In this document: positions 1 to 8,351 of the stretch, piece by piece
How positions within the stretch are numbered: position 1 is the stretch's first letter
Layout of the letters: the number at the start of each line of letters is the position of its first letter
NCBI GenBank assembly: GCA_947474005.1
Contig: CANJHI010000025.1
Location: forward strand, 1 to 42,470
Source of the DNA: Alphaproteobacteria bacterium
Lineage (GTDB): Bacteria; Pseudomonadota; Alphaproteobacteria; Reyranellales; Reyranellaceae
Length of the DNA: 42,470 nt
Reading direction: 5' to 3'
Made by a program: the position numbers and the translations under genes
Notes under the pieces: model-generated
Seen by the model: the letters and a program-made list of their open reading frames with translations, nothing else
The model's database searches: none
Told to the model about the DNA's origin: nothing

Positions 1-22
1 CTCTCCCCTTAGCGAGGGAGAG
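1..22. repeat. Short palindromic repeat at left edge
   Basis: A perfect 7-bp inverted repeat (CTCTCCC at 1-7, GGGAGAG at 16-22) with an 8-nt loop lies 20 bp beyond the stop of the minus-strand binding-protein gene. It could act as a transcription terminator for that gene or be one copy of a dispersed GC-rich palindrome; a similar CTCCTCC/GGAGGAG hairpin lies near 40660. The window edge prevents seeing whether a T-run follows. Confidence 0.45.
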
Positions 23-41
23 GGACAAGGAGTTCGACGAA

Positions 42-1070
42 TCAGCGGAAGGGGATGGCGTACATCAGGCCGCCCTTGGTCCACAGCGCGTTCTGGCCGC
101 GTTCGAGCTTGAGCGGCGTGGCCGGCCCGACGTTGCGGTCGTAGCTCTCGCCGTAGTTCCCGACCTGCTTGATGACGTTGTACATCCACTTCTCGTCGAC
201 GCCGACCGCCTTGCCGTAGCCCGGCGTGGCGCCGAGGAAGCGCTTGATCGCCGGATCGTCGCTCTTCAGCATCTCGTCGACGTTCTTGGAGGTGATGCCC
301 ATCTCCTCGGCCTCGATCATGCCCATCAGGGTCCATTTCACGAGGTCGAACCACTGGTCGTCGCCGTGGCGGACGATCGGGCCCAGCGGTTCCTTGGAGA
401 TGCGCTCGGGCAGGATGGTGTGCTCGCCCTTGCCGGCGAGCTGGAGGGCACGCACCGCCGCCAGGCCCGAGGCGTCGGTCGTGTAGGAATCACAGCGGCC
501 GGCGGCATAGGCCTGCAGCAGCTCGTCCAGCTTCTCGATGAGCACCGGCTTGAAGGTCATCTTGTTGGTGCGGAAATAGTCGGCGAGGTTGAGTTCCGTC
601 GTCGTGCCGGGCTGGACGCAGACCGTGGCACCGTTCAGTTCCTTGGCACTCTTGATGCCGCTCTTGGACGGCACGATGAAGCCCTGGCCGTCATAGAAGT
701 TTACACCGGCGATGTTGAAGCCGAGCGAGGTGTCGCGCAGCAGGGTTTGCGTCGCATTGCGGGTGATGACGTCGACCTCGCCCGACTGCAGTGCCACGAA
801 GCGTTGCTGGGCCGTGGTTGGCGTGAACTTCGACTTCTCGGCATCGCCGAACATGGCGGCGGCGATCGCCTTGCAGAGATCGACGTCGAGGCCGGTCCAC
901 TTGCCCTGGCTGTCGGCGAAGGAGAAGCCGGCCAGGCCGGTGTTCACGGCGCACTGGACGAAGCCCTTGGCCTTCACGGCATCGAAAGTCTGGCCGGCCA
1001 GGGCCGGCGGCGCCACGAACGCCACCACGCCCGAAAGCGCCGCTGCGGCGGCGAGAGATTTTTTGAACAT
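42..1070 (-). CDS. aapJ: General L-amino-acid ABC transporter periplasmic binding protein (AapJ-like)
   Basis: This 342-aa protein is a family 3 solute-binding protein. A signal peptide spans about residues 1-25, with a Lys after the Met, a hydrophobic Ala-rich core and an ALA-G cleavage context. The mature part starts with the typical TFDAVKAKGFVQCAV segment and ends in the NVGPATPLKLERGQNALW region characteristic of AapJ/BztA proteins. These capture polar and branched amino acids in the periplasm for an AapQMP-type permease. The permease and ATPase genes usually follow; here they would lie to the left of position 1. It sits 56 bp downstream of sdhB on the same strand and has an AGGGGGC purine stretch before the ATG. 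Family assignment is firm; substrate range is inferred. Confidence 0.9.
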   Translation of the reverse strand: MFKKSLAAAAALSGVVAFVAPPALAGQTFDAVKAKGFVQCAVNTGLAGFSFADSQGKWTGLDVDLCKAIAAAMFGDAEKSKFTPTTAQQRFVALQSGEVDVITRNATQTLLRDTSLGFNIAGVNFYDGQGFIVPSKSGIKSAKELNGATVCVQPGTTTELNLADYFRTNKMTFKPVLIEKLDELLQAYAAGRCDSYTTDASGLAAVRALQLAGKGEHTILPERISKEPLGPIVRHGDDQWFDLVKWTLMGMIEAEEMGITSKNVDEMLKSDDPAIKRFLGATPGYGKAVGVDEKWMYNVIKQVGNYGESYDRNVGPATPLKLERGQNALWTKGGLMYAIPFR

Positions 1071-1126
1071 ATTTGAAGCCCCCTGTTATTTCTTCAGCAG
1101 GGCCAACATAGCAAAAGACGCGCCGG

Positions 1127-1906
1127 TTAGATCGTCCGTTCGATCATCATCTTCTTGATCTCGGCGATCGCCTTGGCCGGATTGAGGCCCTTGGGGCAGG
1201 TCTTGGTGCAGTTCATGATGGTGTGGCAGCGATAGAGGCGGAACGGATCCTCGAGCGCGTCGAGGCGCTCGCCGATGGCGTCGTCGCGGCTGTCGGCAAT
1301 CCAGCGATAGGCCTGCAGCAGCACGGCCGGGCCGAGATAGCGTTCGCCGCTCCACCAGTAGCTCGGGCAAGAGGTGGTGCAGCAGAAGCACAGGATGCAC
1401 TCCCACAGGCCGTCGAGCTTGGCGCGCTCCTCCGGCGACTGCAGGCGCTCGCGCGTCGGCGGCTGGGTGCTCGACTTCATCCACGGCTCGATCGAGGCGA
1501 GCTGGGCATAGGGCACGTTGAGGTCGGGCACCAGGTCGCGCACCACCGGCATGTGCGGCAGCGGGTAGATCTTGATGTCGCCCTTCATCTCGGAAATGAA
1601 CTTGGTGCAGGCCAGCGTATTGGTGCCGTCGATGTTCATGGCGCACGAGCCGCACACGCCCTCGCGGCACGAGCGGCGGAAGGTGAGCGAGCTGTCGATC
1701 TCGTTCTTGATCTTGATCAGCGCGTCGAGAACCATCGGACCGCAGCTGTCCAGATCGACCTCATAGGTGTCGATGCTGGGGTTCTTGCCGTCGTCCGGCG
1801 TCCAGCGATAGACCTTGAACGTCTTGACGTTCTTGGTTCCCGCCGCCGCCTTGTAGGTCTCGCCGACGCCGATCTTGGAATTGGCGGGCAGTGCGAATTC
1901 AGCCAT
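1127..1906 (-). CDS. sdhB: Succinate dehydrogenase iron-sulfur subunit
   Basis: A 259-aa protein carrying the electron-transfer centres of respiratory complex II at the cytoplasmic face of the inner membrane. The [2Fe-2S] ligands are C80, C85, C88 and C100 ([10 protein letters not shown]...C). The [4Fe-4S] set is C170, C173, C176 and C180 ([11 protein letters not shown]). The [3Fe-4S] set is C227, C233 and C237 ([11 protein letters not shown]). The start is placed at the ATG 8 bp after the sdhA stop, giving [10 protein letters not shown]. The longer open frame to 2041 would overlap sdhA and has no family resemblance. It is the last gene of sdhCDAB. Confidence 0.97.
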   Translation of the reverse strand: MAEFALPANSKIGVGETYKAAAGTKNVKTFKVYRWTPDDGKNPSIDTYEVDLDSCGPMVLDALIKIKNEIDSSLTFRRSCREGVCGSCAMNIDGTNTLACTKFISEMKGDIKIYPLPHMPVVRDLVPDLNVPYAQLASIEPWMKSSTQPPTRERLQSPEERAKLDGLWECILCFCCTTSCPSYWWSGERYLGPAVLLQAYRWIADSRDDAIGERLDALEDPFRLYRCHTIMNCTKTCPKGLNPAKAIAEIKKMMIERTI

Positions 1907-1914
1907 CTGTGCCT

Positions 1915-3756
1915 CTAATACACACGAGCTTTGGGCGGGAAGGATTGCACGTCGTTCGACATCGGCTGGAGATTGACCGGCCGGTAGTCGATGCGGGTCT
2001 TGCCGTTCTCCTCGACCCACACGACCGTGTGCTTCATCCATTCCTTGTCGTTGCGGTCCGGATAATCCTCGCGCGCATGAGCGCCGCGGCTCTCATGGCG
2101 GTTGGCCGCCGAGCGGATGGTGCCCTGGGCCTGGACGATCAGGTTCTCGAACTCCAGCGTCTCGACGAGATCGGAGTTCCAGATCATCGACCGGTCTTTT
2201 ACGCGGATGTCGCCGATGCCGTCGAACACCTTGTCCATCTTGGCGCAGCCCTCGTCGAGGCTCTGCTGGGTGCGGAACACCGCGCAGTCGTTCTGCATGG
2301 TGCGCTGCATCGTGTTGCGGAGCTGGGCGGTGCCGGTGCCGCCGGCGGAATGGCGGAGACGGTCGAGGCGGGCGATAGCCGCTTCGCCGGCATGCGGCAT
2401 CTGGCGATGCGCCTCGCCCGGCGTCAGCACCTTGCCCGCGCGGATGGCGGCGGCGCGGCCGAACACGACGAGATCGAGCAGCGAGTTGGAGCCGAGCCGG
2501 TTGGCGCCGTGGACCGAGACGCAGGCCGCCTCGCCCACCGCCATCAGGCCGGGGATGACGTGATTGGGATCGCCGTCCTTCACCGTCACCACTTCGCAGT
2601 GAACGTTGGTCGGGATGCCGCCCATGTTGTAGTGGCAGGTCGGCAGGATCGGGATCGGCTGGCGCGTGACGTCGACCCCGGCGAAGATGCGCGCGGTCTC
2701 GGCGATGCCCGGCAGGCGCTCGTGAATGATCTTCGGATCGAGATGCTCGACGTGCAGCTCGATGTAATCCTTGCCCGCGCCGCAGCCGCGGCCTTCGCGG
2801 ATCTCGATCGTCATCGAACGGCTGACGACGTCGCGCGAGGCGAGGTCCTTGGCCGACGGCGCGTAACGCTCCATGAAGCGCTCACCGCTCGAGTTGGTGA
2901 GATAGCCGCCCTCGCCACGCACGCCCTCGGTGATCAGGCAGCCGGCGCCGTAGACGCCGGTGGGATGGAACTGGATGAATTCCATGTCCTGGATCGGCAG
3001 CCCGGCGCGCAATGCCATGGCGCCGCCGTCGCCGGTGCAGGTATGCGCCGAGGTGGCGGTGAAGTAGACGCGGCCGTAGCCGCCGGTCGCCAGCACCACC
3101 ATGTGGGCGCGGAAGCGATGGATGGTGCCGTCATCGAGGTTCCACGCCATGACACCACGGCAGACGCCCTCCTCGTCCATGATGAGGTCGAGGGCGAAAT
3201 ACTCGATGAAGAACTCGGCGTGGTTCTTGAGCGACTGCTGGTAGAGCGTGTGCAGGATGGCGTGGCCGGTGCGGTCGGCGGCAGCGCAGGTGCGCTGGGC
3301 GATGCCCTTGCCGAACTCGGTGGTCATGCCGCCGAACGGACGCTGGTAGATCTTACCCTCGGGCGTGCGGCTGAAGGGCACGCCGTAGTGCTCGAGCTCG
3401 ACGATGGCGGGAATCGCCTCGCGCACCATGTATTCGATGGCGTCCTGGTCGCCCAGCCAGTCCGATCCCTTGACGGTGTCATACATGTGCCAGCGCCAGT
3501 CGTCCGGGCCCATGTTGCCGAGCGAGGCGGAGATGCCGCCCTGCGCCGCCACGGTGTGGCTGCGGGTCGGGAACACCTTGGTGACGCAAGCCGTCTTCAG
3601 GCCCTTCTCGGCCATGCCGAGCGTGGCCCGCAGGCCGGCGCCGCCGGCACCCACCACCACGACGTCGTATTCGTGATCGATCACCGTGTAGGAACGACCA
3701 CCGACATTGACCGTGCCCGGCGCCGCGTTGCTCTTGCCGCTGCTCGCCTCCGCCAT
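1915..3756 (-). CDS. sdhA: Succinate dehydrogenase flavoprotein subunit
   Basis: A 613-aa catalytic subunit oxidising succinate to fumarate in the TCA cycle and respiratory chain. The N-terminal dinucleotide-binding motif is [13 protein letters not shown] (about 33-45). The covalent FAD attachment His is H67 in SHTVAAQGG. The HPTG and [20 protein letters not shown] segments are typical of SdhA, and the C-terminal domain ends in FPPKARVY. The start is the ATG 1 bp after the sdhD stop ([10 protein letters not shown]), preferred over an in-frame ATG at 3807 that lies inside sdhD. Length matches the family. Confidence 0.97.
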   Translation of the reverse strand: MAEASSGKSNAAPGTVNVGGRSYTVIDHEYDVVVVGAGGAGLRATLGMAEKGLKTACVTKVFPTRSHTVAAQGGISASLGNMGPDDWRWHMYDTVKGSDWLGDQDAIEYMVREAIPAIVELEHYGVPFSRTPEGKIYQRPFGGMTTEFGKGIAQRTCAAADRTGHAILHTLYQQSLKNHAEFFIEYFALDLIMDEEGVCRGVMAWNLDDGTIHRFRAHMVVLATGGYGRVYFTATSAHTCTGDGGAMALRAGLPIQDMEFIQFHPTGVYGAGCLITEGVRGEGGYLTNSSGERFMERYAPSAKDLASRDVVSRSMTIEIREGRGCGAGKDYIELHVEHLDPKIIHERLPGIAETARIFAGVDVTRQPIPILPTCHYNMGGIPTNVHCEVVTVKDGDPNHVIPGLMAVGEAACVSVHGANRLGSNSLLDLVVFGRAAAIRAGKVLTPGEAHRQMPHAGEAAIARLDRLRHSAGGTGTAQLRNTMQRTMQNDCAVFRTQQSLDEGCAKMDKVFDGIGDIRVKDRSMIWNSDLVETLEFENLIVQAQGTIRSAANRHESRGAHAREDYPDRNDKEWMKHTVVWVEENGKTRIDYRPVNLQPMSNDVQSFPPKARVY

Positions 3757-3757
3757 C

Positions 3758-4141
3758 TCAGCCTCCAAACCCGATACGCAGGATGGCCACGACGGCAGCC
3801 ACTCCAAAGACCACCGCCACGAACCTGACGGCGACGATCAGCGCCAGCTTCCAGCCGTCGCCATGGACGTAATCCTCGATCACCACCTGCAGGCCGAGCT
3901 GGCCGTGGTGCAGGCCGATGACGATCGTCAGGATCAGCAGCACCATGACCAGGGGCGAGCCGATCCAGGCGCGCGCGACCTCGTAATCGGCGCCGCTCAG
4001 CATCACCAGAGAAATGGCGAACCACACGACCAGCGGGATCAGCGCGATCGCCGTCAGGCGTTGCGCCCACCAGTGCTTCACACCCTCACGGGCAGAGCCG
4101 AGGCCGCGGGCACGGGCGAGAGGCGTTCTGAGATCGCTCAT
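3758..4141 (-). CDS. sdhD: Succinate dehydrogenase membrane anchor subunit
   Basis: A 127-aa integral membrane protein with three predicted helices (about 27-48, 62-82, 99-122). The H78-H79 pair in [11 protein letters not shown] is the region of the haem b ligand. D90-Y91 in VVIEDYVH corresponds to the ubiquinone-site Asp-Tyr of the family. Together with SdhC it anchors SdhAB and transfers electrons to ubiquinone. It lies 10 bp after sdhC and 1 bp before sdhA. Confidence 0.93.
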   Translation of the reverse strand: MSDLRTPLARARGLGSAREGVKHWWAQRLTAIALIPLVVWFAISLVMLSGADYEVARAWIGSPLVMVLLILTIVIGLHHGQLGLQVVIEDYVHGDGWKLALIVAVRFVAVVFGVAAVVAILRIGFGG

Positions 4142-4151
4142 CGGTTCCTCC

Positions 4152-4550
4152 TCACACCAACCTGAGTCCGACGACCCACGACACCGCCGTGGCGATCAGC
4201 GAGACGGTGACCACGATCCAGCCGCTGCGGTAGGCGTCCTTGAGCTCGAAGCCGTAGCCCGCGTCCCAGAACAGGTGCCGGATGCCGTTGCACAGGTGAT
4301 AGAAGGCGCAGAACAGCCAGCCACCGAGCACGACGCGGCCCACGATCGAGGTGTTGAAACTCTGGAACAGGGCGTAGGCCTTGGGGCTCGCCGCCGCATA
4401 GATCACCCAGGTCGCGAGATAGAGCGCGCCCACCGAGAGCGCAATTCCGGTCGCCCGATGCAGGATGGACAGGACGGTGGTGAGCTGCGGCCGATAGACC
4501 TGCAGATGCGGGGAAAGCGGTCGATGCACCGGCCGATTGGCGACGCTCAT
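4152..4550 (-). CDS. sdhC: Succinate dehydrogenase cytochrome b556 subunit
   Basis: A 132-aa membrane subunit of complex II. It starts with the diagnostic RPLSPHLQVYRP segment (10-21), followed by SILHRATG (28-35), whose S28 and R32 match the quinone-site Ser and Arg of the family. HLCNGIRHL (85-93) has H85 as the likely haem b ligand. Three hydrophobic helices are visible. It is the first gene of sdhCDAB, with a good promoter about 40 bp upstream of its ATG. Confidence 0.95.
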   Translation of the reverse strand: MSVANRPVHRPLSPHLQVYRPQLTTVLSILHRATGIALSVGALYLATWVIYAAASPKAYALFQSFNTSIVGRVVLGGWLFCAFYHLCNGIRHLFWDAGYGFELKDAYRSGWIVVTVSLIATAVSWVVGLRLV

Positions 4551-4586
4551 CGCGGGGAAACCTCACTGGCCGAAAGCGGCTGAGCG

Positions 4587-4614
4587 TTTTTAGCGCGCAG
4601 CGGCTCCAAGTCAA
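4587..4614 (-). promoter_or_regulatory. Predicted sigma70-type promoter of sdhCDAB
   Basis: On the minus strand a -35 TTGACT (4614-4609) is separated by 16 bp from a -10-like TAAAAA (4592-4587). Transcription would start near 4580, giving a leader of about 30 nt before the sdhC ATG at 4550. This suggests sdhCDAB is transcribed separately from the mesaconyl-CoA hydratase gene that ends at 4669 on the same strand. Confidence 0.5.
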
Positions 4615-4668
4615 CGAATGTCGGCTCTGTCCGTGCGTTAAGCCCCGGATTTCGCTGCGAAAATTCGC

Positions 4669-5745
4669 CTAGCGCCGCGGCATCAACAGCCAGTAGTCGA
4701 GGTCGAGCACGACGGCGGGATGGTACTTGCCGTCCGGCCCCTTGCCCGGCCACGACCCGCAGGGGCAGTCCTTGGCGGCAATGCTTCTCACTCGCAATGC
4801 GCCCACGTCGACACGACCGGGAAGCGGTGCCTTCTCCAGCACCTCGGACCAGGCGTAGATCGTGTCGCCGCCGAAGGTCGGTGCGACGTGGCTGCCCGCA
4901 TTGATGGCGGCGACGCGAAAGCCGTTGCCGAGACCGTTGAACGACAGGGCGCGCGCCAGCGAGATCACGTGTCCGCCATAGGCGAGGCGCCGGCCGAAGC
5001 GCGTGTTCTTGCCGGCGAAGGCGTCGAAATGGACCCGCGCCGTGTTCTGGTAGAGCCGGGTCGAGAACATATGGTCGGAGTCCTCGAGCGTCATGCCGCT
5101 GATGTGATCGATGCGCTCGCCGGCCTCGTAGTCCTCCCAGCGATGCGCCGAGCCCGCGGCGACGTCGTCGTAGGCCGCAAGCGACAGGCCGGCGGGAACG
5201 ACCAGATCCGACGGCGCCACCGAAGGCGCCGTCTTCGGCACCACGGGCGCCGCCACGACCGCCTCGGGATCGCGCTTGTGCACCATCACCCAGCGCACGT
5301 AGTCGAGCACCGTCTCGCCGCGCTGGTTGACGCCGGTCGAGCGCACCCAGACGACTCCGCTGGTGCGATTGGAATTTTCGCGCAGGCCGAGGACCTTGGA
5401 GTGCGCCGACAGCGTATCGCCGGGATAGACCGGCACGCCCCAGACGAACTCCGCATAGCCGAGATTGGCCACCGCATTCAAAGAGATGTCGGGCACGGTC
5501 TTGCCGATCACGACATGGAAGACCATCAGATCGTCGAGCGGCGCCCGCGGCAGGCCGAGCGTGCGTGCGAAGACGTCCGACGAGTTGATGGCGAAGCGCG
5601 AGCCGTAGAGCCCGACATTCAACGCCGCATCGGCCTCGGTCAGCGTGCGTGGCGTGGCGTGGCGGATTTCCTGCCCGACGCGGAAATCCTCGAAGAAGTT
5701 GCCCGTGCTGGTTTTGCTCGTGCTGGTCTTGCTCTTGTCGCTCAT
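4669..5745 (-). CDS. mch: Mesaconyl-CoA hydratase-like double-hotdog protein (MaoC family)
   Basis: A 358-aa protein with two MaoC/hotdog halves (about 15-170 and 195-350). The N-terminal half starts with NFFEDFRVGQEIRHATPRTLTEADAALNVGLYGSRF, typical of beta-methylmalyl-CoA dehydratase (mesaconyl-CoA hydratase), which interconverts mesaconyl-CoA and beta-methylmalyl-CoA in the ethylmalonyl-CoA pathway for acetyl-CoA assimilation. The start at 5745 is set by a 4-bp ATGA overlap with the upstream CoA-ester lyase gene. A Ser/Thr/Lys-rich leader (residues 3-14) precedes the domain. The partner lyase supports the pathway call, although the other pathway genes (ccr, ecm, mcd) are not in view. Confidence 0.85.
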   Translation of the reverse strand: MSDKSKTSTSKTSTGNFFEDFRVGQEIRHATPRTLTEADAALNVGLYGSRFAINSSDVFARTLGLPRAPLDDLMVFHVVIGKTVPDISLNAVANLGYAEFVWGVPVYPGDTLSAHSKVLGLRENSNRTSGVVWVRSTGVNQRGETVLDYVRWVMVHKRDPEAVVAAPVVPKTAPSVAPSDLVVPAGLSLAAYDDVAAGSAHRWEDYEAGERIDHISGMTLEDSDHMFSTRLYQNTARVHFDAFAGKNTRFGRRLAYGGHVISLARALSFNGLGNGFRVAAINAGSHVAPTFGGDTIYAWSEVLEKAPLPGRVDVGALRVRSIAAKDCPCGSWPGKGPDGKYHPAVVLDLDYWLLMPRR

Positions 5746-6620
5746 GCGGCCTGCAGCTCCTTGATGGCGGCGACCAGCGCCAAAGCGCGTTCGGCCTGCT
5801 CGACGTGGAGGTTCTCGATCATGCGGCCATCGACCGTGACCACGCCCTTGCCCTCGGCCTGCGCCGTCTTGAAGGCCGTGACGATCTTGCCCGCCATCTC
5901 GAGTTCGGCCGCCGATGGCGCGAAGACCTCGTTGCAGGGCTCGACCTGGCCGGGATGAATCAGCGTCTTGCCGTCGAAACCCATCTCCAGTCCCTGCTGG
6001 CAGACGGCGCGGAAGCCTTCGATGTCCTGGATGTCGTTGTAGACGCCGTCCAGAATGGTGAGGCCATAGGCGCGCGCCGCCAGCATGCCCAGGCCAAGTG
6101 CTGCGACCATCGGTAGGCGCATCGGCGTATGGCGGGCACGCATGTCCTTCACGAGGTCGTTGGTGCCCATGACGAACAGCGCCAGCCGGGGGTGCGAGCC
6201 CGCAATTTCCTCGGCCCGCAGGATGCCCTTGGGCGTTTCCATCATCGCCCACACCGCCATCGAAGCCGGCGCACCGGCGGCGTCGAGCAGCGCCACGACC
6301 TGGGCGACATCGGCGGCACTTTCGACCTTTGGAACCAGGATGGCGTCGGCCCCCGACGTGGCAATGGCGACCGCATCGGCCTTGCCCCAGGGCGTGGCGA
6401 GCCCATTGCAGCGGATCACGATCTCGCGCCTGCCATATCCCTTGCTTCGGGCGGCCGCCACGACGTTGGCGCGCGCCGCTTCCTTGGCATCGGGCGCGAC
6501 AGCATCCTCGAGGTCGAAGATCAGGGCGTCCGCCGGAAGGGTCCGTGCCTTTTCAAGCGCGCGCGTGTTGGCGCCCGGCATATAGAGAGCGCTGCGGCGC
6601 GGACGGACGGTCTTCGACAT
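5742..6620 (-). CDS. CitE-like CoA-ester lyase / malyl-CoA thioesterase (Mcl family)
   Basis: A 292-aa TIM-barrel protein of the HpcH/HpaI-CitE family. Visible motifs are RSALYMPGANTRALEKA (9-25), FDLEDAV (35-41), AILVPKVES, WAMMETPKG, MGTNDLVKD and GFDGKTLIHPGQ, ending in VDGRMIENLHVEQA. Length and C-terminus look most like the Mcl2 group ((3S)-malyl-CoA thioesterase). A (methyl)malyl-CoA lyase role is also possible because it is coupled to mesaconyl-CoA hydratase. The ATG at 6620 (MSKTVRPRRS) is preferred over 6647 because GGGGAG lies 7 nt upstream. The stop overlaps the next start by 4 bp. Confidence 0.85.
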   Translation of the reverse strand: MSKTVRPRRSALYMPGANTRALEKARTLPADALIFDLEDAVAPDAKEAARANVVAAARSKGYGRREIVIRCNGLATPWGKADAVAIATSGADAILVPKVESAADVAQVVALLDAAGAPASMAVWAMMETPKGILRAEEIAGSHPRLALFVMGTNDLVKDMRARHTPMRLPMVAALGLGMLAARAYGLTILDGVYNDIQDIEGFRAVCQQGLEMGFDGKTLIHPGQVEPCNEVFAPSAAELEMAGKIVTAFKTAQAEGKGVVTVDGRMIENLHVEQAERALALVAAIKELQAA

Positions 6621-6633
6621 TTCAAGGCTCCCC

Positions 6634-6669
6634 AACGATGCCGCCAACGATCACGCCAATGATCACGGG
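6634..6669. repeat. Imperfect 12-bp tandem repeat, three copies, in divergent promoter region
   Basis: Three consecutive 12-mers read AACGATGCCGCC (6634-6645), AACGATCACGCC (6646-6657) and AATGATCACGGG (6658-6669). They lie in the untranslated leader of the minus-strand CoA-lyase gene, between its promoter and its Shine-Dalgarno. They may be a slippage product or protein-binding repeats (the GATCAC core occurs twice). Confidence 0.6.
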
Positions 6670-6682
6670 CGAAACGCGGCGG

Positions 6683-6710
6683 ACTATAATGACGGGCCTC
6701 CTTGTGGCAA
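6683..6710. promoter_or_regulatory. Overlapping divergent promoters of the Mcl-like gene and pdxY
   Basis: On the minus strand, TTGCCA (6710-6705), a 16-bp spacer and TATAGT (6688-6683) form a good sigma70-type promoter for the CoA-lyase/mch operon, with a leader of about 55 nt. On the plus strand, a consensus TATAAT (6685-6690) lies 33 bp before the pdxY ATG but has no clear -35. The two -10 boxes share bases 6685-6688, so the two directions may compete for polymerase. Confidence 0.5.
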
Positions 6711-6723
6711 GCTGGTGGCGGCC

Positions 6724-7590
6724 ATGCGCTTCCTCTCGCTCCAGAGCCATGTTGCCTACGGCTATGTCGGCAATCGGGCAGCAACTTTTCCCCTGCAACG
6801 ATTGGGCCACGAGGTCTGGGCGGTCAACACGGTCGAGTTCTCGAACCACACCGGCTATGGCGCGTGGCGCGGTCGCACGACCCCTGCAGATCAGGTCGCC
6901 GAAATCGTCCAGGGCATCGAGGCGCTGGGCCTGCTGCCGCGCTGCGACGCGCTGCTGACCGGCTATGTCGGCGACGCCGCCCTGGCCGACGTCGTGCTCG
7001 ACACCGCACGTCGCGTGCGGGCCGCCAACCCCCGGGCGATCTGGTGCTGCGACCCGGTGCTGGGCGACATCGACACCGGCATCTATGTGAAGCCCGGCAT
7101 CGACACCTTCTTTCGCGAGCGCGCCATCCCGGCGGCCGACCTCGTGACGCCCAATCATTTCGAGCTGGAACACCTCACCGGCCGCAGCGTTTCGACCATG
7201 AGCGAGGCGCTGGAGGCGGCCCGCACCTTGCTGAAAGGCCCCAAACTGGCGTTGATCACCAGCCTGCGACGCGCCGATGCGCCGGCCGACCAGATCGAGA
7301 TGGTCGCCGTGAGCCGTGACGCCGCCTGGCGGATCGCCACGCCCCTGATCGGCTTCGAGATCATGCCGAACGGCACCGGTGACGCGGTCGCCGCCCTGTT
7401 CACGGCCCATTGGCTGGCTGGTGGGGGGCTGGCCGGCGGCGACATAGCCGATGCGCTGGGCAAGGCCGCCTCGTCGATTTTCGCGGTGCTGGAAGCCACC
7501 CATGAGCTGGGGGAACGCGAACTGCAGCTCGTGGCAGCGCAGGACCGGCTGGTCTCGCCGCCGCGCCGCTTCACGGCCGAGAGATTTTAG
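6724..7590 (+). CDS. pdxY: Pyridoxal kinase
   Basis: A 288-aa ribokinase-fold kinase phosphorylating pyridoxal to PLP in the B6 salvage route. It begins MRFLSLQSHVAYGYVGN, the signature start of PdxY/PdxK. It carries TGYVGD (79-84), DPVLGD (110-115), VTPNHFELEHLTG (141-153) and the anion-hole/catalytic NGTGD with D220. The ATG at 6724 matches the family N-terminus; an in-frame GTG at 6715 would add only three residues. The LysE-type gene starts 7 bp downstream. Confidence 0.93.
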   Translation: MRFLSLQSHVAYGYVGNRAATFPLQRLGHEVWAVNTVEFSNHTGYGAWRGRTTPADQVAEIVQGIEALGLLPRCDALLTGYVGDAALADVVLDTARRVRAANPRAIWCCDPVLGDIDTGIYVKPGIDTFFRERAIPAADLVTPNHFELEHLTGRSVSTMSEALEAARTLLKGPKLALITSLRRADAPADQIEMVAVSRDAAWRIATPLIGFEIMPNGTGDAVAALFTAHWLAGGGLAGGDIADALGKAASSIFAVLEATHELGERELQLVAAQDRLVSPPRRFTAERF

Positions 7591-7597
7591 GCCGGCG

Positions 7598-8293
7598 ATG
7601 AACGTCCCGGGCTTCGTCTTCAGTCCCATCGCGCTTGCGATCGAGGGCACGATCATCGGCTTCATGATCGCAGTGCCCGTCGGGCCGGCGGCGGCACTCT
7701 GCATCCGCCGCTCCATCACGGTGGGCGCGATGGCGGGCTACCTGACCGGCATCGGCGCGGCGCTGGGCGACGCGGTGTTCGGCGCCGTGGCGGCCTTCGG
7801 CCTGTCGTTCGTCGAGGATTTCGTCGCCCGGCGCGAAGCCTGGCTGCTCGGTATCGGTGGCGTGGTGCTGACGGTCATGGGCTGGACCACGATGCGCCAT
7901 CGCCCCCGCACCGTCGGCGATCCGGTGGCCGACGATATCGAGCACCGGGTGGCGACACATTTCCACTACGCTAGCTCGGCCTTTTTCATCACCGTCTTCA
8001 ATCCGCTGACGGTGATGGCCTTCGGCGCTGCCTTCGCCGGCCGCAACCTGGCCGGTGTCGGCGCCAGCCTGCCCGACGCGGCCCTCCTGGTGGCCGCGGT
8101 GTTTTGCGGCGCGCTGGCATGGTGGACCATCCTCTGCGCCGCCACCCTGGCGCTCCGCGCGCGCTTCACCGGCACCGGGATCCTGTGGCTGAACCGCTGC
8201 TCGGGCGCCATCATCATGGGCTTCGGGTTGCTGGCGCTGATCTCGCTGGTGCCACTGCCCTGGAAAGATATCGCCCGGGTATTCCGCCTCTAG
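7598..8293 (+). CDS. LysE/RhtB family amino-acid exporter
   Basis: A 231-aa membrane protein with about six hydrophobic segments. It opens with the family hallmark GFMIAVPVGPAAALCIRRSITVGAMAGYLTGIGAALGDAVFG (about 16-57) and has the conserved FNPLTVMAFGAAFAG at the start of the second half. LysE/RhtB proteins export amino acids or derivatives; the substrate cannot be read here. The start at 7598 places the first helix correctly and lies 7 bp after pdxY, suggesting a shared transcript. The stop at 8291-8293 abuts the tandem repeat of the convergent nitroreductase gene. Confidence 0.85.
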   Translation: MNVPGFVFSPIALAIEGTIIGFMIAVPVGPAAALCIRRSITVGAMAGYLTGIGAALGDAVFGAVAAFGLSFVEDFVARREAWLLGIGGVVLTVMGWTTMRHRPRTVGDPVADDIEHRVATHFHYASSAFFITVFNPLTVMAFGAAFAGRNLAGVGASLPDAALLVAAVFCGALAWWTILCAATLALRARFTGTGILWLNRCSGAIIMGFGLLALISLVPLPWKDIARVFRL

Positions 8294-8351
8294 ATCAGGC
8301 CAGCGTGCCTCAGGCCAAAGTGCCTCAAGCCAAAGTGCCTCAAGCCAAAGT
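8292..8351 (-). repeat. Four 15-bp tandem units containing the nitroreductase C-terminal codons and stop
   Basis: On the minus strand the units are ACTTTGGCTTGAGGC (8351-8337), the same again (8336-8322), ACTTTGGCCTGAGGC (8321-8307) and the diverged ACGCTGGCCTGATCT (8306-8292). Each reads Thr-Leu-Ala-stop in the frame of the nitroreductase gene, so in-frame stops occur at 8340, 8325, 8310 and 8295. The array looks like local duplication of the gene's 3' end in a multiple of three. Confidence 0.9.

Noticed and set aside
1891-3828. 645-codon open frame on plus, opposite sdhA
   Set aside because: It is the GC-driven antisense shadow of sdhA, rich in His/Arg/Ala with no recognisable domain.
8292-8351. 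Possible CRISPR-like array
   Set aside because: Units are 15 bp and contiguous with no spacers; it is a simple tandem duplication of a gene end.
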